From Mermis nigrescens (lineage: Eukaryota; Nematoda; Enoplea; Mermithida; Mermithidae), in assembly GCA_036768485.1 (NCBI GenBank), contig JAVLUZ010000172.1, positions 1 through 64,000 on the forward strand: a stretch of DNA of 64,000 nt. The letters run 5' to 3'. Under the pieces are notes generated by a model. It was not told the origin of the DNA. It ran no database searches and worked only from the letters and a program-made list of their open reading frames with translations. Positions 32,841-46,755 of this stretch are shown here, piece by piece. Positions within the stretch are counted from its first letter, which is position 1. Every line of letters starts with the position of its first letter. The position numbers and the translations under genes were made by a program.

Positions 32841-33796
32841 TTGAAGGAAATGTTTAATTTACTTCCGTTTTTATTCTTTGTTTCTCATTCCGCAATCCTA
32901 TTGTTCCGTTAGTCCAGCCGGTAGATCTCAGCTTAAATGCCTCTTGTGCATGTCTGATATCACTTGAATTTAATATTTTCCGCCTTTTCCGTCAGGAAAA
33001 ATCATTTAATTAAAAAGTATTCATGTTGGTATATATACTTCTTTCTCTATTCTAGAGTGTTCGGTAATGATTATTGTAATGTTCTTCTGTGGCAACATCC
33101 AAAAAATATTTTCATTGGAAAATCCCAACGTACATAAATAAAAGCATGTATGTACATGTACATACATATCTGTATTACATCGTGCAGTGATGCAATCTAG
33201 GACAGCTTGGATAACACATCAGTCTAGGGAGGTGACACGATGATATTTTGATTTGGGCAAAACTTACTTGACTGATCAGACCATATTTATGTGTTTGGTG
33301 CGCAAAGAAGACAAAAGATCCGCATCTGGCGAATTCGGTTCGAGAAATTTGACATGACCAGACCTACAGTACACCCGTAATTAAGGCCCGCATTGCAATC
33401 AATAGCAATCAAAAACGGCCTACTTTCTTATTTTCGGCTATTCAATGCTTTTTTCACTGTGGGACGTACATAAAGATGAAACGTATATAGAAAGAACCAG
33501 CATAAAAATTATGGACTCGTGCCTAGCGTAAGTGCATACTAATATTCAAATTAATATGACATTGCGTTGCCAGGACAGAGTATGTTTGTCTGTATATACA
33601 GGACTGCTACACATACAGTAGGTAAACAGGTAGATTAGCCATTGGATAGTGCTCGATGAGAAACGTCGAAAAATGGTGTTTTTTCGCCATACGACCACTT
33701 TTAAGACCATTTTTTGACCTTTAAAAATTTTTTCAGCCACCCAGAAATTTTTTCACCCCCTGAGAATCCAGAATTTCGGTGCTGCCCACCTATGGT
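32841..33796. other. Foldback loop
   Basis: About 950 bp of unpaired sequence between the arms. The last 150 bp (33640-33796) are a truncated family-A MITE (AGTGCTCGATGAGAAACGTCG, then GGTGCTGCCCACCTATG). No gene is recognisable. Confidence 0.6.
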
Positions 33797-35110
33797 TGTA
33801 AGCTATTTTAGCATTTATACTGTTTTTGACCTCATTTAGGCCCTCAAATTGTGCAGTATGATCGAGAGGTGTTTTTGGGGAATTTGGGTCCAGAATGGCT
33901 GCAGATCTCATCAAATTAGCTGTGATTCCCACAGTCGTCGATTTTTCAAAAAATCATAGAAAGTGTGCCTTTTAAAAGTTGAAGATAATTTTTTGACTCA
34001 AAAATGTCAAATTTTCGACAGTATAATCAGATACTTATTTGCTCGCTGTAGTTTGTTCAATTAAACCTAATTTTAAGCAGCGACCAAATTCTGCGGGTCC
34101 GATGGGGCGAACTCGCTAAACATACATAGCATCAAAAATTTAAATATGAGGATCTATCGATTTTTGGTAGTCCATCAAATTCTCGGCAAATCTAGACCCC
34201 TCTCGACTAATATCAAAGTCAGCCTCTGCTTAAAGCCTAAAATAGGCGTATTGCAGCTACCGGAATTGAAAGTGTACATACATACGCATTTGTGCAAATA
34301 TATAACGTATTAGGTATCTAAACCTATTTATTTAGCTTCATGCGGCTGCATGTACATAATTAAATTACCTGTGCTAAAACTTATTACCTAATTCGAATTT
34401 ATGTATGCAAGATAGGCATTCATTTTTCAGATACAGTAGTTACGGTAGAAATACTGTCCGACACTTTTGAAAAACCTATTGGTCTACAGTAATCTTTGGG
34501 TATTTCAACTTCCAGGGAGACAAACCCCACAAACCCCCTGCGCTAATGTGTGCTCATAACATAACTATTGCACTTCATCGAGTTTTCTGAGATTCAGGAA
34601 AACACTCACTGCCGCACATGGGCGTGGGGGCTCTTGAACCTCCCTCTGAGAATCTGGCGGACCCCCCAGAATTGAATTTTAGGCGATTTGCCCCAGCAGA
34701 CCCCCAGAATTTTGGTGCTGCCCATGTTGGTCACTGCAGTTCTGTGACCTGGTTTCTGAAATTCAGGAAAAGGGTCAATGCTGTTCCGTGGCCTTTTTGA
34801 AGTTCAGAAAAACAGTCACTGCAGTTCTGTGACCTTTGTTGAAATTCAGAAAAACAGTCACTGCAGTTCTGTGACCTTTTTTGAAATTCAGAAAAACGGT
34901 CACTGCAGTTCCGTGACCTTTTTTGAAATTCACGAAAATAGTCACTGCACTTTGGTGACCTCTCTTTTGAACTTTAAGAAATATGGTCACTCCTGTTCAG
35001 CGATTTATTTACTGAATGGTAAACAAAATATCACTGAACCGGAGTGGGCGCCAATGTAGGTCCTTTCTGAAGTGGCAATTAATACAAGATCCCTTAAAGG
35101 CTTACGGCTT
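33797..35110. repeat. Foldback element, right arm
   Basis: Mirror of 31477-32840. It contains the mirrored subrepeats (34737-34965) and MITE (34613-34729). Target duplications at the outer ends could not be matched. Confidence 0.85.
34613..34729. mobile_element. hAT MITE family A, short copy in right arm
   Basis: CGCACATGGGCGTGGGGG to GGTGCTGCCCATGTTG, flanked by CTCACTGC (34605-34612) and GTCACTGC (34730-34737), an 8-bp duplication with one change. Confidence 0.85.
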
Positions 35111-35771
35111 CAATCTCGTCAGTCCTCTTGCTGACCGGTACCTAACGGAGATTTTGGCAGCTATGCCCTAACTATCCAAGACTTAAGTAATAAAGTGATC
35201 CTGGAATTTCACCCGAGGCCAGTTGACCTGTTTTGACCAAAAATCCAATAAAGGCTCTAGTTGATTTTTAACTTGTTTTCCAGTTCAGTTCAGATTCTGA
35301 AGCATTTTGGTTCATAGTAGCACAATAAACATTGAAAACAGCAACAGAGAGCTCTAGGCCGGACAGTCATCATACTTAAAACTTATGTAATAATTTGTAT
35401 GGTGTTTTGGTCCGAAAGTGGGTACATGAATTTTCGATAAAAGAAAATAATCTAAACAATTCACCTGAATTAATATGGCTGTGTCAGGACGTCCCACATG
35501 GTTGAACTACCTGCAATATACAGTATCAAACACAACTAACAACCACAACCTGCAAGTCTTCCACCGATTGTTCAGTTGCTAACTGGATGGACACCTGTTT
35601 GCTTTTTTTCACGTAACTCAACTTTCCACACCCAGTTGTCGGATGATCAAAAGAAGAATTTTATGAGCAATGTGCCAATCCAACCAGTTGCCTGGCAACT
35701 GGGTGTCAATGGATGTCTAGCCAGTTGCGCCCGAACCTAAAAACATGGCTGGCAACCGGATGCATTCCAAC
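35111..35771. other. Spacer, no gene
   Basis: Unique sequence with a cluster of CCAGTTG / CAACTGG words near 35580-35760. No coding signal. Confidence 0.5.
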
Positions 35772-36033
35772 CACACATGGGCGTAGGGGGATCTGGGGGG
35801 GGTCTGGACCCCCCAGAAACCAAAAAGACCCCCCAGAAATCCAAAAGACCCCCCAGAAATCAATTTTTGAAAATTTTTTTCGTTTTTTTCGCAATTTTTT
35901 GATGCCAATGGATAGTGCTTGATGAGAAACGTCGAAAAATGGTGTTTTTATCGTCATATCATCATTTTTAAGGCCATTTTTTGACCTTCAAAAATCTTGG
36001 ACCCCCCCAGAATTTTCTTGCTGCCCACGTATG
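35772..36033. mobile_element. hAT MITE family A, 262 bp
   Basis: Starts CACACATGGGCGTAGGGGG and ends GCTGCCCACGTATG. The perfect 8-bp duplication ATTCCAAC lies at 35764-35771 and 36034-36041. Confidence 0.93.
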
Positions 36034-36041
36034 ATTCCAAC

Positions 36042-37465
36042 TGAATGTGCATCATTAGTTGTGTTCTTGACTGTAGCTTATCTCTAGGCAGTTATAATGC
36101 CAATTTTACGTAATGTAAGAGGGTGATCCCTTACACTCCTGTTGCAGGCTCAAAAGTTGAGACCGTGCATGTTAATTAAGCACCCTACTGTTATCGCAGC
36201 AGTTTTTGGCGCCTTGGCTAAGCAATCAGATCGCTTATTGCAAGGCATGCGACCCCATGCGTCCAATCTGGCGCTGCATATATTGCAGGTGCTTTACAAT
36301 AAATTACTTACTGTAACAGTACATACAACATGCATACATGTGGTGGACAGACTATTATTATTTCAAACTTATTATTTGACAATATAATTTAACAAAAAAT
36401 ATCAAAATATAACTTTTTTATATCAAAAAGTTCATTGGCAAGCTTCTTTCATCTTGTTACTGTAATTTTTTTGCATAATTCATGAGATTGTCATGTCAAA
36501 TGAGCAGGGCAATTGCAGCTTAGCGACGTTGTTTCTAATTGTCATTTTCTTGTGTCCATTGAAATCTTGTCGCCAATATAATCGAAAAATCTGTTAGATT
36601 CTTACAAACCTTAAATAAGTCAAAATTATTTGATGAACAAAAACTTAGAGTACTTTCTACGATGTTACAAAAAGAAGTTAAACAGGAAAAAGGGACAACT
36701 GACCGGTTGAACTCTGGTTGTTAGGATAGAAGTTTTTAGTGCTAGACATACAATTTAATTAGAATTTAATTAGAATCATGCTTCTAGGTAGGTATGTACC
36801 TAGCAATCTTGCCTCTAAGTAAGTTTTTCACTAATTAGCTGAATTCAGCTTTGCGGTTTACAGCTTACGTGATGCTTTTCCGCAAGGAAATCTGAATACC
36901 GTTCTAGCATGATATCTAGGCAGCTGTGCTTTACAATTAAGTGCTTAATACAGATATACTCAAGCTTTCATAACAGAAGCTAGCAAAAATAATATAAGTT
37001 ATAGCAGGAACACTTGGTTTACACTTATTTAAATCATAAATAAAAGTGCAACAGCTCCCATTTATCTACAAAGGGAGTTACCGCCTCACAACAACCAGAC
37101 CACTACTTTATAATGGAGGTCTCATCTTCACCATGTCAGTGTTCCAGAACTTCTAACAAATTTCATTTCCTAGAAAGTTGCATGGACTTTTATACATCAC
37201 GTTTTACATTTACGTGTTTTACGTCTCATTCTCCTGCACTCATGTTGCATGTCTAAGCTACGCATGCTGCTCAAAATTATATTTTTCGTCTGATAGTGCC
37301 AGCAGAAATTGCATTTAAACCTGCGCAATTGAATTTGACTTTAATCGTACAATGAAAAGACAAAAAGTCACTTAGCAAAATACTAATGTTTTTACAGCTG
37401 ATGAGGCCGCATTTATGGATAAACCATGTTTGAGTAGAACGCCATGACAACCTGCAGCAGTTGGT
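36042..37465. other. Spacer upstream of the gypsy gag
   Basis: AT-rich with no recognised gene. The 5' LTR and primer-binding site of the gag-bearing retroelement should lie here but I could not identify them. Confidence 0.45.
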
Positions 37466-39890
37466 GTGAGCCAAACTGATCTCAGTTTAATTGATGATTT
37501 GAACAAAACTTTTGAGTCTACTATACTTCAAATTAATCCGCAAATGGATAATGCTGACAACAGTCTGCAGCAGGCTGTTGTGAAATCTCAAAAAACTTTT
37601 TCATCATCATCATTAGAAACATCTGATGATTCAGACGTTACATTTAGTACAAAATATAAGCATCATAAGGATAAAATTGCAGCATTGGAAAAAACCATGC
37701 TGAATTGTGAATGTAATGACATAGAACCTATGCATGCAGTTCAAAGTGGTCAGATTTTAATTTCGCAGCAGTCAAAAACTGACAATTATTCATTAGAAAT
37801 AAAGCACTTGCTAAGTACTGTTTGTAAAAAATCTACAGCAGGTACTGATTTGTAAATTAACTTACTTTCAGTACTTTCAAAATATGACTCATTGTTTGTA
37901 GATCAGTCTAGCGAGAAGCAAATTGAAGTGAAAATAACGGAAGTGCAGCTGCTCATTAAATCGTTAATTGACAATCAGCAATTTGCGGACGTCTAATCCG
38001 CCAACTATACAGTTGCGGGCTCTAAAAAATTAGGTAGTGTTAATATCACAGAAATAGCAAAACTAGAAGATCCAGCAAACACAAATATAGCAAATTCAAT
38101 AGCAGGAGTCGAGAAAAGACATAGAGAAAACCTGCAGAAGTAGAAGCACATTTTGAGTCTTTGTACATCAAAAAGCAGCACAATTTAAATAAGCAAGTCA
38201 TAGAGCATGCAGAGGCTAAAAAACAAGGTTATTATGCATTTGAAACAGCCAATCCACAACCACAGACCTTTAGTAATCCAACATTTACGCCTCACAGATG
38301 TCTTTCAAAAGTGCCGCCATTACCTCCTAACTTAGGTAGCGTAAATTACCCTGGCAAGCCCGATCATTCTTGTTTTATTGATAATAATTATCGTAACTCG
38401 GTCACATTTGCTAATGATTTCACAGTAGTTGCTAATTCACGTTTGAATGCGTATGCAGAACCGTTTTGTCCTCAGCAAAGCATCAGTTCTGCACCAAAAT
38501 TTAAGTCATCTGATTCTGAATTGGACTTAGCTAAAAGTAGCATGAGTGATTGTTTGCAATGCTCATAGCAAAAAAATCATCACCATCACAGATCTAAATG
38601 TATGAGCCAACAAACACAAGATGCACATCATTCTGATCAGCGTGATCATCTTTCACATCATGAACCATGTCAATCATCTCAGAATGACCATGCAAGCGGC
38701 TCACAATTGCAACACCATGTGGAAAATCACACAGATGAGCCCACTAATCTACTAACAATGCCTATATATGCATTAGCTACAATATTAAATTATGCACCTT
38801 ATTTCATGCAGCCACAATTCACATTAGGTAATAAAAAATATTTTAATGGTGAAAAATTAGATCCATGCTCATTTTTTGGCAGAATTTGATAATATTTCAG
38901 CAATCTCCAATATTTCACATCAAGCTCGTTTGGATGCACTACCTGCAGTTTTTGATACATACACTAAGCGCCTAATAAAAACCTTTCCAGTTTCTGTACG
39001 CACTGACTATAATTTACTAAAATAGTATCTGATAGAACATTACAGACCATCAGTCAATCTAGATCATCTGATGGATCAGTTCAATAGTCATGTACAGTAA
39101 CCACATGAAGGCGTTCACTCATATTACTTAGAACTTTGTGAATTACTCACTCGTGCACAGCCTAACACACCACCAAATTCTCCTCATTTTAACGATCTTA
39201 TGAGATTTCAACTTCGCAAAGGTATGAATAAGGAGCTCACATGCAAAGCATACAGGCACGCACCAACTGCACAGTAGCAAGAATTCCGTCACAATGCAGA
39301 TGAGGTAGAATATATTCGGCAACAATATCCAGAATCATCACAATCACTTCCTGCATATGTAACGAGTAAATCAGCAAATTTTGCAAGCAACACTTGTGCA
39401 AACAATCAAAATTCTCACTTCGCGTGAACCACAAATTTGCATGAACGGTCCTTTGACCCCCACACTATTTCTTATTCGCGTCAGAATGATCACAATCAAA
39501 ACACATGCACTTTGTTCTGTGATTATTGTAAGATTCGATTAAACACATACACTGAGTGCCCAAATAAAAAAATCACCAAGACGATAGAATTCATGATAAC
39601 AGAAATTGCACAATCTCAGGATCACGCGATTCTTTGCAAAATGAATCCTATCATTGATATAATAGCAGATATAGGACATCTCGTCCAAGTGATAATAGAC
39701 ATTGAACTGACTATCAAGCTAATTGTGGATATGTTTCCGAAAATTCACAACAAAATTGTGATTACTCATGATCGAGATACCAATCACAGCAATATCATAA
39801 CACACATTTTTCAGACAATCATCAAAATGCATTCCATTCAGATTGAGCATACCCAAGAACGCACACAGTGCAACACAAATATAGACTAGT
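37466..39890 (+). pseudogene. Ty3/gypsy-type gag, decayed
   Basis: Gag builds the retroelement particle and packages RNA. Several plus-strand open segments (37466-37855, 38161-38568, 38602-38889, 38875-39430 with stops, 39437-39889) follow one another with interleaved stops and frameshifts. The first part is Ser/Asp-rich, the middle His/Gln-rich. From 38840 the phrase KYFNGEKLDPCSFF opens a capsid-type retrotransposon-gag domain that runs to about 39340 (SFFAEFDNISAISNIS, LDHLMDQFNSHVQ, YYLELCELLTRAQP). Near 39516 is a zinc-knuckle-like CDYCKIRLNTYTEC, with Asn where the CCHC histidine is expected. Multiple nonsense changes mean no intact Gag. The pol start follows at about 39990. Confidence 0.75.
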
Positions 39891-39979
39891 GCCTCATTAG
39901 CGCATCAGACAGATAGTCCGGCCATTGATATTACAAATAGTTCTAATCCATTAGCGGACAATTCACCTGGTGTTCACAC

Positions 39980-40126
39980 ATTATATGCTAGTGAAGAATT
40001 TTTGCACGCTCACAAAAAAGTCTGTGCTGAAAGAGATGTGTATAAAGCATTATGTGCCAAACACAAATCTGAGGAAAAACATAAGCCCCTTACTGAGTGT
40101 GTTTTAACTAATTTACCTACTATTCC
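39980..40126 (+). pseudogene. Gypsy pol N-terminal fragment, left of Polinton
   Basis: An open stretch with AHKKVCAERDVYKALCAK and then VLTNLPT, just before the Polinton. The frame runs into the 6-bp target duplication and continues on the other side at 51297 into a retropepsin-like segment, so this is one gene split by the insertion. Confidence 0.6.
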
Positions 40127-40416
40127 AGTAGTAACATGGGGTACCCTGGGGGTACAATGGTTAAGAATGCTTGCTAAGTGCACATGCATCAAATACAAGA
40201 TTATGCCATATTACGATCATGCAAACAAGGTGACGTCATTATACCCTTGGAGTCGCATGTGTTACCACAGTAACTACATTTATTGGTATTCTGCCCCTTT
40301 TTGCCCCAAATAAGCATATCCGGCGGACCTGGCGTCCATAAATCTGCCCCCCCATATCAGGATTTAGGGATAAATCAATTTTCAGGTCACATTGCACTAA
40401 AATTATGTACATACAT
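40127..40416 (+). repeat. Polinton terminal inverted repeat, left
   Basis: Matches the inverse of 50985-51290 through AGAATGCTTGCTAAGTGC, ATTACGATCA, ATGTGTTACCACAGTA and TTATGTACATAC. It has one copy of a ~66-bp unit that is duplicated in the right repeat. Confidence 0.9.
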
Positions 40417-40992
40417 CTTAAATGCCACTCGTATAAATGCTAAAATAGTGTTTACTTTTGAATTTGTCTACACAGATAATACTTGTAGTTTCAGTTCCAA
40501 AGCTTCTATTCAATTCGGAGCGCTTTTGAAGAAAATTTTTGATGTTCATTTATTAGCCTTTATTTTATTTTCTTCATTTTCCTCATCATTCTGGGAGTTT
40601 AAACTCCACAACCCCTCCCCAGTGCATGTCTCATGATGACTAAAATGACATCTGGGCTTTTGAATCTCATTGCGATGGGATTAGAAAGACAATTCATTTG
40701 CACTTCACGAATTCTGATTGGATTGATTTAACTTGTAGTTGATCAGATCATAAATTTCAGTCATGACAAGACATGAAATGTAGAGACAGAGAGCTTCTTC
40801 TTTTAAGTTTGCAATCAAATATTAATAGGTATGCCTAAGCTTACAAGATTTCTTATAATTTTATTGTGCTAAGATTACACAGTGTTGTCAATAAATTATG
40901 TTTCGTGTCATAGTCTAGCTAAATTACGAGAGCTACAGTACTTTGAAACCGTTTTAGAATCCTTTTACATAAGCCTCATTTTACAAATTGAA

Positions 40993-41330
40993 TTAGCGGA
41001 GTGTATCGAAAGAAGACACTGAATTTTCCACAAAAATATTGTAAATATGCTTTTTAAGTTGAATTAAATTTATACCACTGTACATTTTATGAACGAATAT
41101 ATCACATAATTCTGGTTTATTGAGTTCGTCGATGAGATTGCATGCAAAAAACCAGAAGCCTCCTATCTTCTTCTTTTCAGTCCAATCAAAAGCTTTATTT
41201 TTCAAGCTTAGCCCATTCCTTGTACTCTTCTTTTCTCAAAGAAGTAAATCTTCGCCAAAATATATTGCCAACTTCGATTTTTGTTTCGATATTAATCACC
41301 TTGTCTAAAAATAGTAAAAAATGTTTGAAG
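40993..41330 (-). pseudogene. Unidentified coding remnant
   Basis: Two overlapping minus-strand frames with protein-like composition: FWRRFTSLRKEEYKEWAKLEK at about 41290-41220, ending in a stop, then after a one-step frameshift a 70-residue stretch with FDWTEKKKIGGFWFFACNLI and CDIFVHKMYSGINLIQLKK. I do not recognise the family. It lies in the Polinton left arm, next to a truncated family-A MITE. It may be a Polinton accessory gene or a captured exon. Confidence 0.35.
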
Positions 41331-41344
41331 ATTCCTCAAATTAG

Positions 41345-41532
41345 GTGAATTCATAAAATTTAATTTTAAACTTTTTTGTCTTTTTCGCAATTTTTTGATG
41401 CCAAGAGAAGTGCTCAAAATGAGAAACGTTGAAAAATGGTGTTTTTTCACTATCACACCATTTTAAAGACATTTTTTGACCTTTGAAAAATCTTTGCACC
41501 CCCCAGAATTTTGGTGCTGCCACGTGCGGTTG
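41345..41532. mobile_element. hAT MITE family A, truncated
   Basis: Only the right portion is present: TTTTTTGATGCCAAGAGAAG, CGTTGAAAAATGGTG, CCCCCCAGAATTTTGGTGCTGCC, ACGTGCGG. Confidence 0.75.
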
Positions 41533-42513
<981 letters not shown>

Positions 42514-42919
42514 GTGCCCCTAGTGCTAAAATGTACTATCTCCATTTTTTTCATTTTTGAGTATATCCATGCTATTGTTGCGATGGATAGGTTATATCAT
42601 TAGTGCTAAAAAGTTCTATGTGCAGTCTGTCATATATACTGCAGCATTAATAGTTCAAAAAGATGCTATCTCCAAATTGACCAACTTTCAAGTGCCAAAA
42701 CATACTAACTGTCACATAGTACATTTTTGCTTCATCTCATCTGTGCAAATATGCACCATCTCCACATATGGTACATTTTGGCACATAAGTTGACTATAAT
42801 GTTCTTGTACATAGCACATGCCATTGCTTTCTGATTGGTGTTTTAATTCGGTTTACCGCAGCATTAGTTTGTCAGTTATGTCTCATTCTGAAATCTTACC
42901 ATTACAGATAAATGGGGTA
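42514..42919. repeat. Degenerate GTGCTAAAATGTACTATCTCC repeats
   Basis: Three to four imperfect copies of (A)GTGCTAAAAnnTnCTAT (near 42529, 42602, 42691), with another at about 43681 beyond the next MITE. Unit spacing is about 75-90 bp. No gene. Confidence 0.5.
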
Positions 42920-43198
42920 CATACGTGGGCAGCATATAAAATTCTGGAGAGGGAGGTGCAAAATTCTTCGAAGGTCAAAAAATGGCCTTAAAAATGATGG
43001 TGTGGCAAAAAACACCATCTTTTGACGTTTCTCATCAAACGCTATCCCTTAACATCAAAAAATTGCGCAACAAAAACGAAAAAATTTTCAAAAATTGAAT
43101 TCTGAGGAGTATTTTGATTTCTAGTGGGTAGGGGGATATCTTGGTTTCTCAAGAGAGAAGGGGTGCAGACCCCCAAATTCCCCTCATGCCCAGTGTAG
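42920..43198. mobile_element. hAT MITE family A, 279 bp
   Basis: CATACGTGGGCAGC at the left, CATGCCCAGTGTAG at the right, complete core in reverse orientation. The flanking 8-mers do not match. Confidence 0.8.
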
Positions 43199-43999
<801 letters not shown>

Positions 44000-44740
44000 T
44001 GTTACGTCCAGACTATTAGATGGGCTGTAATAGGTAGTGGATTATGTAATTTTATTGATAATAATTAAGAGTTGTTACCCTTTTAATCGGAAACGAATAG
44101 CCGAACGTAGCAATATACAATAAGCAGGCTAAAAGCGAAGAACAGATTGATTAAATATAAACACTGGACGAAAACTGGACACTGAACACGACCAGTGACC
44201 CGGAGCTAGAGAATGACCGTTTCTATACTTAGACATTAGCTTTTATCTGTTTCTTTTTGGGCGGTGTTATGCTCTTATCTCGTTGACCTCGCGTGGTCAG
44301 TCTACTATTGCCTCAGCTAATATTACAGTCAAGCTAACGTTAAACTTGATTAGCATATAATTGTCGAACATTATTACTTATGGGTCATCGTGTGATTTGA
44401 GTCATGAGTGAAAAGTCATTTTGGGGTCAATGAGTAACTATGGGTTTTAGCTTGCATTTCAAATCGGTTCTTTCTGACTTTTTCTGGTTTCTCTAGCATG
44501 CAAGCATGCTTTAGAGTTATTTGCTAAGCAACATTCCTCGAAGTGAACTTTGTCCTTTAGGTAAATGTTTTGAATTTTGAATCTTTTAAAGGTAAACATT
44601 GTTCGGGTCAGCGAGTAAATATTGATGATCGAACGCGTGAATATTAATTTAGCTATAATGATCATGTGTGATTGAAAATATGTACCTACCTATTAATATA
44701 TTAATAACATGTGAATAGTAATTTTAGATCAATAATAACA
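44000..44740. other. Possible solo LTR, 741 bp
   Basis: Bounded by TGTTACGTCC and AATAATAACA, so the termini are TGTTA...TAACA as in many LTRs. It lies between a (TA)n tract and a minus-strand gag fragment. No target duplication, primer-binding site or polypurine tract could be matched, so the call is weak. Confidence 0.25.
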
Positions 44741-44828
44741 CATTGTTAAATTCATATATATATACAAGATGAACAGAATAAATTTTTAACACTAACTCAA
44801 ACAGGTTCAAAACTTTTTTATGTATTAT

Positions 44829-45625
44829 TCAAATTTGGGCAAGCAATTTTTGCCATTTTCTGTAAATTTTCAGGGAATACAGAGACACTTTTGCCAGTTT
44901 TCTGCTTTTGTCATACAGAAACTGCTGAAGAACATCAGCATCTTTGCCGTCTGGAAAGTGCTCTTTCATTTTTTGAATAAAATCATGATAAGAAAAAGGA
45001 GGTTGTGAGGTGCGTTTAATCTCCTTAAGAGCTGCTTGGGCTGCACCCAACATGGGCGTGGGGGTATGCACCCCCAGAAGTTGAAACACTCCCCCCAGAA
45101 ATCAAAATACCCCCCCCAGAATTCGAATTTTGAAGTTTTTCAGCTTTTTAGCAATTTTTTGATGCCATTGGATAGAGCTTGATGAGGAAACGTCAAAAAA
45201 TGGTCTTTTTTGCGCCCTACAACCACTTTTAAGACCATTTTTTGACCTTTGGAAATTTTTTCACCCCCCAGAATTTTGGTGCTGCCCACCTATGGCTGCA
45301 TCCGATAAATTTGCTTCCAAGTACGCAATTTTATAATTGCCATCTCTCTCAATGCCCTGTAATTTTAGAAATTGATTCAATTTCCCAATCCAGTCAGAAA
45401 AACATACGCCAAAAGCTCCATTGAAAATTGGAGGAGGGTGTAAGTTAAAGAAAGGATTGACTGAAAATACGGTCATCTCCCATTTTCAATAGCAACATCC
45501 ACTTGATAAAAATTTTCAAATTTTATATCTGACTTTTCTAGCCTTTGAGCTAAGGGCTCAATTGCTGTGCGGAGCGCATCTTTAACAGTGTTATCCAAAA
45601 GAGTCGCCTGGTCACAATCAGACAT
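44829..45625 (-). pseudogene. Gypsy-type gag fragment inside the Polinton
   Basis: The minus-strand ATG at 45625 opens MSDCDQATLLDNTVKDALRT. After a one-base frameshift near 45475 it continues with PPPIFNGAFGVCFSDWIGKL, NQFLKLQGIERDGNYKIAYL and EANLSDAA. After a MITE (45048-45294) it resumes with ALKEIKRTSQPPFSYHDFI and VLQQFLYDKSRK. The F-x-G...F-x-x-W...Q...L...L-x-x-A layout is the retrotransposon-gag domain. It stops at 44829 without a zinc knuckle or pol. It is a different gag from 37466-39890 and in the opposite orientation. Confidence 0.65.
45048..45294. mobile_element. hAT MITE family A, 247 bp, in gag fragment
   Basis: Starts CAACATGGGCGTGGGGG and ends GCTGCCCACCTATG. The 8-bp duplication is GCTGCACC (45040-45047) / GCTGCATC (45295-45302). 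The gag frame resumes at the duplication on the far side. Confidence 0.93.
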
Positions 45626-46510
45626 TTTTGTTTTAATCGTTTTTGAAGTTGATTATTTAGCTTCATCAATGATATTTCGAAATTCCTCACCTCAAGGTTA
45701 ATTTAGAAGAATCTCCTGACTGTGTAATAAAACAACGAGTCAAAATAGGAAGTGGAGATCCGCTTGCCTTCCACTGTTAAGGAGAAATAATGAAAAACAA
45801 ATTTTTGAATTCAAAAATCTTAACAAATATAGTTCCTTAAATAAAGAAACTAAAAAAAGAATAAGTCTGCTGTAAACATTAAAAAATATTGTTCCAAATG
45901 ACAATATAACAAATACATCCAATTTTGAATCAAAAACCCAAATTTGATTGAAAAAAGTAGTAAAAATTATTGGAAATTTTTTTATTTAGAAAATTTTCTG
46001 TAAAGCAGATTCAGTCAATTTTTGAAAGAAAATTTTTACTGGAGTCTCACCATACCACATAAAATGGATGACGCTAGAATGTGAAGACTTACAACATGAT
46101 TTTGGCATTTTAATAAAATTAGGATAATACCTAGACCAATAATACAATGACAATACGACAACTGAATTATCACTGGCGACACAACTCAAAAGAAGACAAA
46201 GCACTATATTCAAACATACAAGATTTATACAGAGTTTAATATAGGATTATGAGGGTTGTGTTAATGGCTTTTTAAATGTGTTTTCGGAGAACTTTAGAGC
46301 AATAAATAAGTGCAATAGGAGTAATACGCGAAAACTGTCAAAAGCATATGGGCGGAATTCATCAGTTACCTAGGAAAAACAATAAAAGCAAGTAAAACAA
46401 TTAGTTTAAATCAAAGTCAAAAGAATAAGAACAAGTGTTTATATTTCATGTAGACCCTTTTCACTGACAAGCTTATCCATGCAGATTAATCTTGTATGCT
46501 TTGTACGTTA
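45626..46510. other. Polinton interior, no recognisable gene
   Basis: AT-rich; short ORFs without family features. The N-terminal part of the capsid-type gene at 46756 might be expected at the right edge but is not legible. Confidence 0.45.
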
Positions 46511-46749
46511 CATATGGGGTATGCACCCCCGAGAAACACAAAATACCCCCCTGAAATCAAAATAGCCCTAGAATTCAATTTTTAAATTTTTTTTGTGTTA
46601 TTTTGCAATTTTTAGATGCCAATAGATAGTGCTCAATGAGAGACATCAAAAAATGGTGTTTTTTTGCCATATCACAACTTTTAAGGCCATCTTTTGAACT
46701 TTGAAAAATCTCGCAACCCCCCTCAGAATTTTCTTGCTGCCCACGTATG
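46511..46749. mobile_element. hAT MITE family A, left end truncated
   Basis: CATATGGGGTATGCACCCCC at the left and TTGCTGCCCACGTATG at the right with the normal core. It ends 7 bp before the capsid-type fragment at 46756. Confidence 0.8.
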
Positions 46750-46755
46750 TTCACA

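Noticed and set aside
31477..35110. Second Polinton or helitron at the foldback
   Set aside because: No 6-bp duplication, no AG...CT ends and no coding remnant; subrepeated arms fit a foldback element better.
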